NCBI GenBank assembly: GCA_002714185.1
Contig: PAWM01000008.1
Span: 67,091 to 131,090, forward strand
DNA: 64,000 bases
Direction of reading: 5' to 3'
Source: Flavobacteriales bacterium
GTDB taxonomy: Bacteria; Bacteroidota; Bacteroidia; Flavobacteriales; TMED113
A program made the position numbers and the translations under genes. Under the pieces are notes generated by a model. That model saw only the letters and a list, made by a program, of their open reading frames with translations, was not told the DNA's origin and did no database searches. Every line of letters begins with the position of its first letter. Position 1 is the first letter of the stretch. This document shows positions 1-8,401 of the stretch, one piece after another.

Positions 1-2
1 GC

Positions 3-515
3 AAATTAAATGGGTTACGGTTGTTGATATCAAAGAATGGAAAATTAAAAGAGCAGGAATTTTTTTTAGACGGTAAATTTCATGGTAATCAATTATATTT
101 TTATGATTCGGGTAAGGTTAGTATGAGTATTAGTTATGTTAATGGACTTAAACAAGGCTCTTTATTAAAATATTATAAAAACGGTAAAGTACAAGAAACA
201 GCAGAATATATAAACGATAAAAAAAATGGATATTCTAGATGGTATTTTGATAATGAGCAATTAAGTATTCAATATAAATATTTAAATGGAAATATAATTG
301 ATACTGCATTTGCATATTATAAAACTGGTGAGTTAAAAACAAAATATATTTATTCTGAAAATAAATTAAATGGTGAAAAAACAACATTTTACCCCTCTGG
401 TATCATAAAAGAAAAAGGTAGTTATATGAATGATAAAAAGGAAGGTTATTGGTTTAAATTCGATACTCTTGGTCATCAAATAGATTGTGTAAAATATAAA
501 AATGGGTTAAAGTAA
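3..515 (+). CDS. MORN-repeat protein, YwqK antitoxin-like (5' end outside window)
   Basis: The frame is open from the first complete codon at position 3, so the gene begins upstream of the window; the TTG at 21 is probably an internal codon. The product is a chain of degenerate MORN-type units of about 22-24 residues with the pattern G-x-x-x-x-Y/F-x-x-x-G-x-I/V/L, for example KQGSLLKYYKNGKV, KNGYSRWYFDNEQL and LNGEKTTFYPSGI. Such proteins are often labelled YwqK-family antitoxins, but no toxin is visible and I would not infer a toxin-antitoxin role. The stop overlaps the bshA start by one base (TAATG), so the two are probably co-translated. Confidence 0.75.
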   Translation, partial: KLNGLRLLISKNGKLKEQEFFLDGKFHGNQLYFYDSGKVSMSISYVNGLKQGSLLKYYKNGKVQETAEYINDKKNGYSRWYFDNEQLSIQYKYLNGNIIDTAFAYYKTGELKTKYIYSENKLNGEKTTFYPSGIIKEKGSYMNDKKEGYWFKFDTLGHQIDCVKYKNGLK

Positions 516-1612
516 TGAAAAATATAGGAGTTGTTTGTTATCCTACTTTTGGAGGGAGTGGTATTGTAGCTTCTGAACTTGGTAGTGCCCTGTCATATAA
601 ATATAAAGTACATTTCATAGCTTATAAAAAGCCTGTAAGATTAAACACCTTAAATAAAAATATTTTTTATCATAAAGTATATGTGCCAACTTATCCATTA
701 TTTGAATATCCACCGTACGAATTAGCTTTAACTACAACCATTGTAGAGGTTGTTAAAAAATATAAATTAGATTTAATTCATGTACATTATGCGATTCCTC
801 ATGCATATGCTGCTGTTAATGCACAGCAAATTTTATTAGAGAGTGATATTAAGATACCAATTATTACAACCTTGCATGGAACAGATATTACTTTGGTAGG
901 TAAAAATCCATATGTAGCATCGGCTATTAATTATGCAATTAATCATTCCTCTTTAGTCACTGCAGTTTCAGAAAGTTTAAAGGCAGATACATTAACATAC
1001 TTTAATATAAATCAGGATATTCAAGTGATTCCTAATTTCATTGAATTTAAATCAGATAAAATACCAATAAGAAACAACCAAGAAAAAATTATCACACATA
1101 TATCTAATTTTCGACCTGTGAAAAGAGTTTTAGATGTGATACATGTTTTTTATAATATTCAAAAAAAAATTAATTCTCGTCTAATTATGATTGGTGACGG
1201 TCCTGATTTTCAAATTGCTCAAGAACTTGTTTATTCTAAGGGTCTTAGTGAATTAGTTGATTTTGTAGGTAAAACCAATAAAATAGACGGTATATTAACA
1301 AAAACAGATTTATTTTTATTGCCTTCTGAAACTGAAAGTTTTGGACTTGTTGCCTTAGAGGCAATGTCTTTTGGTGTACCTGTAATTACAACTTGTTCAG
1401 GTGGTATTGTTGATTTAGTAATTAATCAAAAATCTGGCTATACTTGTCAAGTAGGGGATATTAAGGATATGAGTAAAAAAGCTATTAACCTCATACAAGA
1501 TTTAAATTTATATAAAAACATGAGTCAAGAAGCATATAATTCTGCAAAAAAATATGATATTAAAAATATTTTACCTTTATATGATTGTTGTTATAAAAAA
1601 TTTATTGGTTAG
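515..1612 (+). CDS. bshA: N-acetyl-alpha-D-glucosaminyl L-malate synthase BshA
   Basis: A 365-residue GT4-family glycosyltransferase that joins GlcNAc from UDP-GlcNAc to L-malate, the first step of bacillithiol synthesis in the cytoplasm. It opens with the BshA-typical MKNIGVVCYPTFGGSG (glycine-rich nucleotide loop). It also has the HVHYAIPHAYAA segment (89-100), HGTD at 121-124, and the EX7E motif ESFGLVALE (274-282) followed by MSFGVPVI. Length is normal for the family. bshB1, the next enzyme, is at 62849 in the same window; bshC is not seen. The 3' end overlaps the convergent SUI1-type gene by four bases. Confidence 0.93.
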   Translation: MKNIGVVCYPTFGGSGIVASELGSALSYKYKVHFIAYKKPVRLNTLNKNIFYHKVYVPTYPLFEYPPYELALTTTIVEVVKKYKLDLIHVHYAIPHAYAAVNAQQILLESDIKIPIITTLHGTDITLVGKNPYVASAINYAINHSSLVTAVSESLKADTLTYFNINQDIQVIPNFIEFKSDKIPIRNNQEKIITHISNFRPVKRVLDVIHVFYNIQKKINSRLIMIGDGPDFQIAQELVYSKGLSELVDFVGKTNKIDGILTKTDLFLLPSETESFGLVALEAMSFGVPVITTCSGGIVDLVINQKSGYTCQVGDIKDMSKKAINLIQDLNLYKNMSQEAYNSAKKYDIKNILPLYDCCYKKFIG

Positions 1613-1935
1613 CCACCAACTTTTTTACTTTTATAGCCATCTTTTTTATGTATTGAAATAATTTTTTCTTGTATTCTTCCTTGGAGTATAATTTCATGGT
1701 TTTTTATACTTCCACCAATGCCTAAAGTTTTTTTAATTTTTGTTGCTAGTAATGCTAATTCTATCGAATTCCCTGGAAAATCTTTAATTATTGTAACACC
1801 TTTTCCTTTTCTTCCTTTTTTTTCAAAACAGACTGAGATGATACTGTTTTTACTGAAAGTGTGATTATTTTCAATCTTGTTGGTTAAATTTAAATCACGA
1901 TTTGTTGAATAGACTAAGCCTCCTTTATTTTTCAT
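1609..1935 (-). CDS. SUI1/eIF1-family translation factor (YciH-like)
   Basis: A 108-residue protein with the bacterial SUI1/YciH core: KGRKGKGVTIIKDFPG near residue 40, then LATKIKKTLGIGGSIKN and EIILQGRIQEKI. The family is related to eukaryotic initiation factor 1 and is thought to bind the small ribosomal subunit and affect initiation fidelity; its bacterial role is poorly defined. The start ATG overlaps the stop of the upstream oxygenase gene as ATGA, so translation is likely coupled. The 3' end overlaps convergent bshA by four bases. The family assignment is firm, the exact function is not. Confidence 0.85.
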   Translation of the reverse strand: MKNKGGLVYSTNRDLNLTNKIENNHTFSKNSIISVCFEKKGRKGKGVTIIKDFPGNSIELALLATKIKKTLGIGGSIKNHEIILQGRIQEKIISIHKKDGYKSKKVGG

Positions 1936-2882
1936 TTTTTTAAACCTAGTTCTTTAATTCTTTCATTTAAAAAATCACCTGCTGTAATATCTTTGTATTT
2001 TTTTCGATTTGTTTTTGAAATACAAGATTCAAGGCAATTTAGTGACATTTCAGATCTAGGGTGCATAAAAAAAGGTATTGAAAATCTTGGTTTACTCCAT
2101 TCCTCTTTAGGTGGATTAATCACTTGGTGAATAGATGAGTGTAATTTATCATTGGTTAAGCGAGAAAGCATATCTCCTATATTGACTACCACATGATCAG
2201 GTAGTGCTGTTACAGAGATCCACTCTCCATTTCTAGTTTGTATCTCTAAACCTTTTGCACTAGCACCCATTAAAATTGTAATTAAGTTAATGTCACCGTG
2301 AGCTGCTGCTCTGACAGCTCCTTTAGGTTCACTTTGTATAGGTGGATAGTGAATCGCTCTTAATATACTATTGCCTCCCTTTACTTTTTTATCAAAATAA
2401 TTTTCATCTAACTTTAAATGTAGTGCTAAAGCTTGCAGTATTTTTATTCCAGTATTTTCTAAAATATTAAATACGGTTCTCCCAATTTCATTAAAATCGG
2501 GTAGTTCACTACAAATAATGTTGGGTTCGTATTCATGAATTAGTGGGTCATTTTTCTCTAAATTTTGACCAAAGTGCCAAAATTCCTTTAAATCAGATTT
2601 CGTGTGTCCTTTAGCAGTTTCTCTGCCAAATGAAATATAACCTCTTTGTCCGTTTAATTCAGGTTTTTCATATTGAAGTTTTTTTTCTAGAGGAAGATTG
2701 AAAAAATTTTCAACTTCTTTATAAAGTTTTTCTTCAATTTTTTGATTTAATCCATAATTTTTTATTGCGACAAATCCAACTTCTTCATAAGCTTCTCCAA
2801 TTTGTTTAACAAATTTTATTTTTTTTTTGATATCATGATTATCAAAATCTTCAAGATTTAAGGCAGGTATATTTTGTGACAT
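1932..2882 (-). CDS. Isopenicillin N synthase-family 2-oxoglutarate/Fe(II) oxygenase
   Basis: A 316-residue non-heme iron dioxygenase. Residues 5-110 fit the DIOX_N domain and 170-285 the 2OG-FeII_Oxy domain. The iron ligands are visible as H195-x-D197 (AAHGDIN) and H252 (SSIHQV), and the 2-oxoglutarate clamp as R266-x-S268 (PRFSIPFF). These residues support an active enzyme that oxidises a small molecule, but the substrate cannot be read from sequence; antibiotic synthesis should not be inferred from the family name. It is the first gene of a two-gene unit with the SUI1-type gene (ATGA overlap). A TAATTTTG -7-like box at 2932-2939 lies upstream on this strand. Confidence 0.85.
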   Translation of the reverse strand: MSQNIPALNLEDFDNHDIKKKIKFVKQIGEAYEEVGFVAIKNYGLNQKIEEKLYKEVENFFNLPLEKKLQYEKPELNGQRGYISFGRETAKGHTKSDLKEFWHFGQNLEKNDPLIHEYEPNIICSELPDFNEIGRTVFNILENTGIKILQALALHLKLDENYFDKKVKGGNSILRAIHYPPIQSEPKGAVRAAAHGDINLITILMGASAKGLEIQTRNGEWISVTALPDHVVVNIGDMLSRLTNDKLHSSIHQVINPPKEEWSKPRFSIPFFMHPRSEMSLNCLESCISKTNRKKYKDITAGDFLNERIKELGLKK

Positions 2883-2960
2883 AATGTATGGTTCTTAAGT
2901 AGATAATTTTTTATTATCAATAATATATTTACAAAATTAAAGATTAATTACATAATTTTG

Positions 2961-4949
2961 ATGCAAATGAAAATTAATTACGATATAAAAGGTTTAGATA
3001 AGGCATGTTTAATTGATTTATATCAATCAATGTTAAAACCACGAATGATAGAGGAGAAAATGCTGGTGTTGCTTCGTCAAGGAAAAATATCAAAATGGTT
3101 TTCTGGTATAGGTCAAGAAGCTATTTCTGCAGCTGTGATTAATGTTTTAGATAAAAATGAATTTGTTCTACCAATGCATAGAAATTTGGGCATATTTACT
3201 GGTAGGGATATTAATTTATCAAATTTATTTGCTCAATTTCAGGGAAAAAAATCAGGCTTTACTAATGGTCGAGATAGATCTTTTCATTTTGGATCAATTC
3301 CTCACAGTATTGTTGGGATGATTTCTCATTTGGGACCTCAAATGGGTGTAGCTAGTGGTATTGCTCTAGCAAATATGCTTAATAAAAATAATCAAGTATG
3401 TGTAGTGTTTTCTGGCGAAGGAGGTACTAGTGAAGGCGATTTTCATGAAGCATTAAATGTTGCATCTGTGTGGTCTTTACCTGTGATTTTTTTAGTAGAA
3501 AATAATGGATATGGATTATCAACTCCTGTTAGTCAACAATATAAGTGTGAAAAAATATCTGATAGGGCGATAGGTTATGGTATTAAAGGTTATTCTATCG
3601 ATGGTAATAATGTTGTTGAAGTGTATAAAAAACTTGATGAATTAAGAAATATTATCAGAAAGGATCCACAGCCATTCTTATTAGAATGTAATACATTTAG
3701 AATGCGCGGTCACGAAGAGGCATCAGGAGTTAAATATGTTCCAAAAAAATTATTAGAAGATTGGAGTATGAAAGATCCTATCAATAATTTTGAAATATTT
3801 CTATTGAAAAAGAAAATTTTAAACAAAGAACTTATTGCTCAAAAAAGGAAAGAAATTCAATTCGAAATTGAAAATGCTATTCAATTTGCATTTGCTGAAA
3901 AAGAGATTAAGTGTGATATTAATTTTGAATTAAATAGTGTTTTTAAAGAATTCGAATTAAAAAAAATTCCCCCAACATCTAATTATAATGATATTCGTTT
4001 TATAGATTCAATCTCTGAGGGACTTTTAGAGGCTATGAAAAAAAATAAAAATTTAATTTTTATGGGACAAGACATAGCAGATTATGGTGGAGTATTTAAA
4101 ATCTCTGATGGTTTTTTAAAATTATTTGGAAAAGATCGTGTTCGTAATACACCAATTTGTGAATCTATTATTTTAAGTATGGCTTTAGGTTTATCTGTAA
4201 GAGGCTATAAAAGTGTAGTTGAGATGCAATTTGCAGATTTTGTAAGTAGTGGATTTAATGCTGTAGTTAATAATTTAGCAAAATCACACTATCGTTGGGG
4301 TCAATCTTCAGATGTGGTAGTAAGAATGCCATGTGGTGCTGGTGTTGGAGCAGGACCATTTCACTCTCAAACTAATGAGGCTTGGTTTACTCATACACCT
4401 GGTTTAAAAGTCGTTTATCCCGCATTCCCCTATGATGCTAAAGGTCTGCTTTTAACATCCATTGAGGATCCTAACCCAGTAATGTTTTTTGAACATAAAG
4501 CTTTGTATCGTAGTACTACTCAGGAGGTTCCTGAGGGATATTACAATATTCCATTAGGTCAGGCAAATTTAATACATGAGGGTTATGACATTAGTATAAT
4601 CACCTATGGTATGGGAGTACATTGGGCTATGGAATTCATCAATAATAATACTAATCTATCTATAGATTTATTAGATTTAAGAACACTTATTCCTTTAGAT
4701 GTTGATGCAATAAAAAAAACTGTTATAAAGACAGGTAAAGTTTTAATATTGCATGAAGATGCAAATCTTGGTGGTTTTGGTGCAGATATTGCTTCTTTGA
4801 TTTCTCAAGATTTTTTCGAGTTTTTAGATGCACCGATTTATAGAGTTTCAAGTTTAGATACACCTATTCCGTTTGCTTCTGATTTAGAAAAAAATTATTT
4901 AGCTAAAAACAGATTAAAGGAAAAAATTTTAAGCTTATATGCTTATTAA
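2961..4949 (+). CDS. Fused alpha/beta E1 component of a 2-oxo acid dehydrogenase complex
   Basis: About 662 residues joining what are usually two subunits. The N-terminal half (to about 330) is the E1-alpha thiamine-diphosphate domain with the GEGGTSEGD...NN motif at about 152-182. The C-terminal half (about 345-660) is the transketolase-like E1-beta pyrimidine domain (ESIILSMALGLSVRG, EMQFADF) plus the C-terminal domain. It decarboxylates a 2-oxo acid and passes the acyl group to E2 lipoate. Bacteroidota homologues are usually assigned to branched-chain 2-oxo acids, but pyruvate cannot be excluded. A complex-type E3 (lpdA) is at 13935; no E2 is in the window. I chose ATG 2961 over the TTG one codon earlier. 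The 3' end overlaps the next convergent gene by 15 bases. Confidence 0.9.
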   Translation: MQMKINYDIKGLDKACLIDLYQSMLKPRMIEEKMLVLLRQGKISKWFSGIGQEAISAAVINVLDKNEFVLPMHRNLGIFTGRDINLSNLFAQFQGKKSGFTNGRDRSFHFGSIPHSIVGMISHLGPQMGVASGIALANMLNKNNQVCVVFSGEGGTSEGDFHEALNVASVWSLPVIFLVENNGYGLSTPVSQQYKCEKISDRAIGYGIKGYSIDGNNVVEVYKKLDELRNIIRKDPQPFLLECNTFRMRGHEEASGVKYVPKKLLEDWSMKDPINNFEIFLLKKKILNKELIAQKRKEIQFEIENAIQFAFAEKEIKCDINFELNSVFKEFELKKIPPTSNYNDIRFIDSISEGLLEAMKKNKNLIFMGQDIADYGGVFKISDGFLKLFGKDRVRNTPICESIILSMALGLSVRGYKSVVEMQFADFVSSGFNAVVNNLAKSHYRWGQSSDVVVRMPCGAGVGAGPFHSQTNEAWFTHTPGLKVVYPAFPYDAKGLLLTSIEDPNPVMFFEHKALYRSTTQEVPEGYYNIPLGQANLIHEGYDISIITYGMGVHWAMEFINNNTNLSIDLLDLRTLIPLDVDAIKKTVIKTGKVLILHEDANLGGFGADIASLISQDFFEFLDAPIYRVSSLDTPIPFASDLEKNYLAKNRLKEKILSLYAY

Positions 4950-5516
4950 CTTTTGTTGATGTAGCCACATAATTATATTCCATAAGAAAATAAAAAAAAT
5001 ATATACTATTTCTGCAACTCCGTAGCTAGGAAAGGGAATTAGTAATAGTGATGAAAGAAGCATTAAGCTGCCTATTGAAACAGAAAAAATACCTTTTCTC
5101 ACATAAGAAAATGACCTTATGATTCCAAATAAGAAAATAAAAAAATTATATATTAAGAAAAAAAATAATGCTGGAATATGATGAAATGGTCCATAATTCA
5201 TAGGTATTATTCCTGTAATAAATAAGCATATACTTGCAATTGATAATAATAATTTCAAAATAAATTGATGGTTTTTATTTTTTATTAATTTTCGAATTAT
5301 TGTTATTCCATTCCAGAAAATCGCTATAGAAAATATAATAAGAGAAATAAGAAATATCCATGAGGTATTTTTAAGAATACCAAAGTAAGATACTGGGTGT
5401 ATTCTAGGGTCAAATTCTGGAAAAAAAGATATGCAAATTATTGGAGATACAATACCAAAAAGGATAGAAGAAATTAAATATAATTTTCTAAGTTTCTTGA
5501 GAGTTCTTCTTTTCAT
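4935..5516 (-). CDS. DUF998-like integral membrane protein
   Basis: 193 residues, highly hydrophobic, with about six predicted transmembrane segments and a basic N-terminus (KRRTLKKLRK). The pattern resembles the DUF998 family: an early PxxDPRxHPVSYFG loop after the first helix, and a GIIPMNYGPFHHIPALFFF segment before the fourth. No catalytic motif is evident and the function is unknown. Its ATG lies one base from the stop of the downstream ftcD on the same strand only by arrangement: this gene is the last of the minus-strand run hutI, T9SS-type protein, ftcD, DUF998-like, with ftcD ending at 5518. Co-transcription with histidine catabolism is an inference from that spacing. Confidence 0.65.
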   Translation of the reverse strand: MKRRTLKKLRKLYLISSILFGIVSPIICISFFPEFDPRIHPVSYFGILKNTSWIFLISLIIFSIAIFWNGITIIRKLIKNKNHQFILKLLLSIASICLFITGIIPMNYGPFHHIPALFFFLIYNFFIFLFGIIRSFSYVRKGIFSVSIGSLMLLSSLLLIPFPSYGVAEIVYIFFIFLWNIIMWLHQQKLISI

Positions 5517-5517
5517 A

Positions 5518-7218
5518 TTAAGAAGAATTTTTGATTCCTTTTAATGTTAGTTTGAAAATGATTGACTCTTGTTTAATGGCATTTTCTTTAATAGATTCGG
5601 CTTTTTTAATTATTTTATTTCTATGATCGATATTGTGGTATTCTTTAGCATTAATTATTACATTTAAATAGCCGCCTAGTACAGCAGATCTAGCACAGAG
5701 AGCAGCTACTCCAACATCACTTATTGAGTTAGGATTACCAATTTCAACTAATTGTTTAATTAGTTTCATTGATTCTAGCGAAATTTCCATAATATTTAAA
5801 GGAACATTTATTGCATTTAATGTAGCATTTTGTATTGCTAATTGTTTTATTTTTTTTTCTTCTTCAGTCTTCTCATCCAATCTAAAAGAATTAATTATTT
5901 CATTGAATGCTTTAGTGTCTTCATCAACTAGATTTTCTAAATCAATAATATATTGCTGTCCTTTTTCTGCTAAATTAGAGAACTCCTCCCATCTTATATC
6001 CCAGCCTCTTTTGTGACTTGATAAATTAGCTACCATGGTTGCTAAAGCAGCACCTAGAGCTCCAATATATGCAGAAATAGACCCTCCGCCAGGTGCTGGA
6101 CTTTCAGAAGCAGTCTCCTGTAGAAAATCAGTTAATGATAGGTTGCATAATTTTTTATTATTTTTTTGAATTCTATACTCAATGATTTTATCATTTGGGT
6201 CAAATTTTTGTATTTCATCTAATCCCATTGTTTTTTGAGCAATTTTAATAATTTCTTTTTCAGAAACACCTTTGGATCGATTTTGTTTTTCTAGAAAATA
6301 TTTCCCTGCATCAACCATGGATTTGAGAGGTATTAAGCCTACTAATTCAGATCCAGTGACTCTGATGCCTCGTTGGTTTGCTTTTTTACATACTTCATCA
6401 AAAACAATATGAATAGGTGTTTTTTTTATATTTGTTAAATTCATAGAAATTTGAGTAATGCCGTACTCTTCGATAAACCAACCTATTGCTTTAACATGTT
6501 TTAAGGAACCAGGTTTCCATAAGGTGTTACCATTTTTATCTTTTAAAATTTCACCAGTTAAATTATTATCTTTTCTTGCTATCCTACCTTTTTCTCTTAT
6601 GTCAAACGCAATTGCATTAGCTCTTCTAGTAGATGTTGTATTTAAGTTTATATTGTATGCTATTAAAAAATCTCTAGCACCTATAGCAGTCGCACCAGTT
6701 TTCTTAATTGATTTAAATTGTTTTGGACCATAATCAGGGTGCCATTTTTTCGACATTAATTTAGTTTCTATCCCTTCATATTCACCTTCTCTTATGTTAG
6801 CAAGATTTTTTCTATATTTTTTTTGTGCAGAATGTTCATAAAGATATACAGGTATGTTTAGTTCATTTCCTACTTTTTCGGCTAATTTCAAAGAGTATTC
6901 TATAGTTTCTTGCATTGACACACCAGAAATAGGAATTAGTGGACAAACATCTGTTGCTCCCATTCTTGGGTGCTCACCTTGATGTTTCTGCATGTCAATA
7001 AGTTCCGATGCTTTTTTTATTAATTTAAATGCGGCTTCTATAACTGATTCCGGATCACCAACAAATGTAACTACTGTTCTATTAGTTGCTTTTCCTGGAT
7101 CTATATTTAGTAATGTAACACCTTGAGTACTTTCAACTTCAGAAGTAATGCTATGTATAATTTCAGTGTTTTTACCCTCTGAAAAGTTAGGAACGCATTC
7201 AATTAATCTATTAGTCAT
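5518..7218 (-). CDS. ftcD: Bifunctional glutamate formimidoyltransferase / formimidoyl-THF cyclodeaminase
   Basis: 566 residues with the full two-enzyme architecture. Residues 1-180 and about 182-330 are the two formiminotransferase subdomains (RLIECVPNFSEG at the start; catalytic-type His83 in QGEHPRMGATDV; ATAIGARDFLIAYN). Residues about 360-560 are the helical cyclodeaminase domain (SPAPGGGSISAYIGALGAAL). It moves the formimino group of formimidoylglutamate to tetrahydrofolate and deaminates it, ending histidine degradation. hutI lies upstream on the same strand, separated by one T9SS-type gene. hutH and hutU are not in the window. Confidence 0.93.
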   Translation of the reverse strand: MTNRLIECVPNFSEGKNTEIIHSITSEVESTQGVTLLNIDPGKATNRTVVTFVGDPESVIEAAFKLIKKASELIDMQKHQGEHPRMGATDVCPLIPISGVSMQETIEYSLKLAEKVGNELNIPVYLYEHSAQKKYRKNLANIREGEYEGIETKLMSKKWHPDYGPKQFKSIKKTGATAIGARDFLIAYNINLNTTSTRRANAIAFDIREKGRIARKDNNLTGEILKDKNGNTLWKPGSLKHVKAIGWFIEEYGITQISMNLTNIKKTPIHIVFDEVCKKANQRGIRVTGSELVGLIPLKSMVDAGKYFLEKQNRSKGVSEKEIIKIAQKTMGLDEIQKFDPNDKIIEYRIQKNNKKLCNLSLTDFLQETASESPAPGGGSISAYIGALGAALATMVANLSSHKRGWDIRWEEFSNLAEKGQQYIIDLENLVDEDTKAFNEIINSFRLDEKTEEEKKIKQLAIQNATLNAINVPLNIMEISLESMKLIKQLVEIGNPNSISDVGVAALCARSAVLGGYLNVIINAKEYHNIDHRNKIIKKAESIKENAIKQESIIFKLTLKGIKNSS

Positions 7219-7223
7219 ATTAT

Positions 7224-8369
7224 TTATCTACCTAGATATAAACTACCTGTTGAAATTATTGTTGCTTGATGAGGCAGATTGGTGGTGTTATTTATGCCTT
7301 CTAGCATAGGATGAAGGATGTATTCCATTTTATAATAGTATGTTCCTTCCTTACATTCTTTTCCATTTTTATTTTTCCCATTCCAAGGGTCATTGTTTTC
7401 TTTTGACTTCCAAATTTCTCTTCCTATTCGATTATAAATTGTTATTTGATATATTGTTGCTTCACAAGTAGGGTGATTTTCTGTGCCTTCAAAATTTCTA
7501 TTTTCTTCATTTACAGGTTTTTCTGGAAAATAATCATTTTGCCCATCGTCATTTGGTGTAAAAGATGGAAATTGCTGATTATATGTAGTTCCAACACCAT
7601 CACCTTCAATCCATTCATTTTGAGTAAAGGGCTCCCATTTACAAGGTTCACATTGATCATAACCTTCATAAATCGTAATAGTTAGCCAGTCAGATTCTTC
7701 AGCTGAATCATTGAGCATAGTGCAGTAATTAGAAACTGTAAAATAAAAGACATTTTGTGCATTTACATTATAATTTGTATTTGCAAGATCTAAAGATATA
7801 TCATTTTCACCCGGAATTAAATCATTGTTTAAATACCATTGAATCATAGTGTTTGGACCATATGCTGCACCTAGCCCATTCGCAGTTAGTGTTACTAAAT
7901 TTTGTTCACAAATTATTATTTGTTCCTTTGTGTTATATCCATCAAGTTCAATATTTGGATCTGGTGTGTTATAAAATTCTATATTAAACACACATATATC
8001 AGGGAGAATATTTTCATCTTCACTTATATATCCGGTAAAAGTAACAGAAACTTCACTCAGTCCTTCTAAGCAAGGTTCGTTTGAGTCTATAGATAGGAAA
8101 AAATTATTACCAATCCAGTCCCAGTCTTGGCACTCTTCGCCACTATTTGTTTCGTACTCCCATACAGCATCAATGTAACCAGTCGGAGCCCATATGGTAT
8201 CTACAATATTTTCACAATAGAATAATGTAATTTGTCCATTATCGTCAATAGAATAGCCATCATTATTGGCATCAGAATAAATCCAATCACATTGTGATTG
8301 TACTGTTTGTGTTGTAAAACAAATAAGTATTATATGAATTAAGAATTGATGCCAGTTGATATTTTTCAT
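7224..8369 (-). CDS. Secreted T9SS-type protein with type-B gliding-motility C-terminal domain
   Basis: I place the start at ATG 8369, which gives a typical signal peptide (MKNINWHQFLIHIILICF...TVQSQ); an upstream TTG at 8399 would put ten polar residues before it. The mature part is Cys-, Asp- and Asn-rich and looks like immunoglobulin-type extracellular repeats (SVTFTGY, LVTLTANGLG, MIQWYLNN). The C-terminal 90 residues carry the type-B sorting signature: FTPNDDGQNDYF, then ITIYNRIGREIWKS, NDPWNGKN and GTYYYKMEY. Such proteins are exported by the type IX secretion system. Being between hutI (2-bp gap after it) and ftcD (5-bp gap) is unexpected. The ligand and role are unknown. Confidence 0.85.
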   Translation of the reverse strand: MKNINWHQFLIHIILICFTTQTVQSQCDWIYSDANNDGYSIDDNGQITLFYCENIVDTIWAPTGYIDAVWEYETNSGEECQDWDWIGNNFFLSIDSNEPCLEGLSEVSVTFTGYISEDENILPDICVFNIEFYNTPDPNIELDGYNTKEQIIICEQNLVTLTANGLGAAYGPNTMIQWYLNNDLIPGENDISLDLANTNYNVNAQNVFYFTVSNYCTMLNDSAEESDWLTITIYEGYDQCEPCKWEPFTQNEWIEGDGVGTTYNQQFPSFTPNDDGQNDYFPEKPVNEENRNFEGTENHPTCEATIYQITIYNRIGREIWKSKENNDPWNGKNKNGKECKEGTYYYKMEYILHPMLEGINNTTNLPHQATIISTGSLYLGR

Positions 8370-8401
8370 AGATAGTACTTTTCCATCTCTAATATACAAA
8401 C

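Noticed and set aside
1-515. Toxin-antitoxin system based on the YwqK-like label
   Set aside because: Only a MORN-repeat protein is visible, with bshA downstream and no toxin candidate; the upstream neighbour is outside the window.
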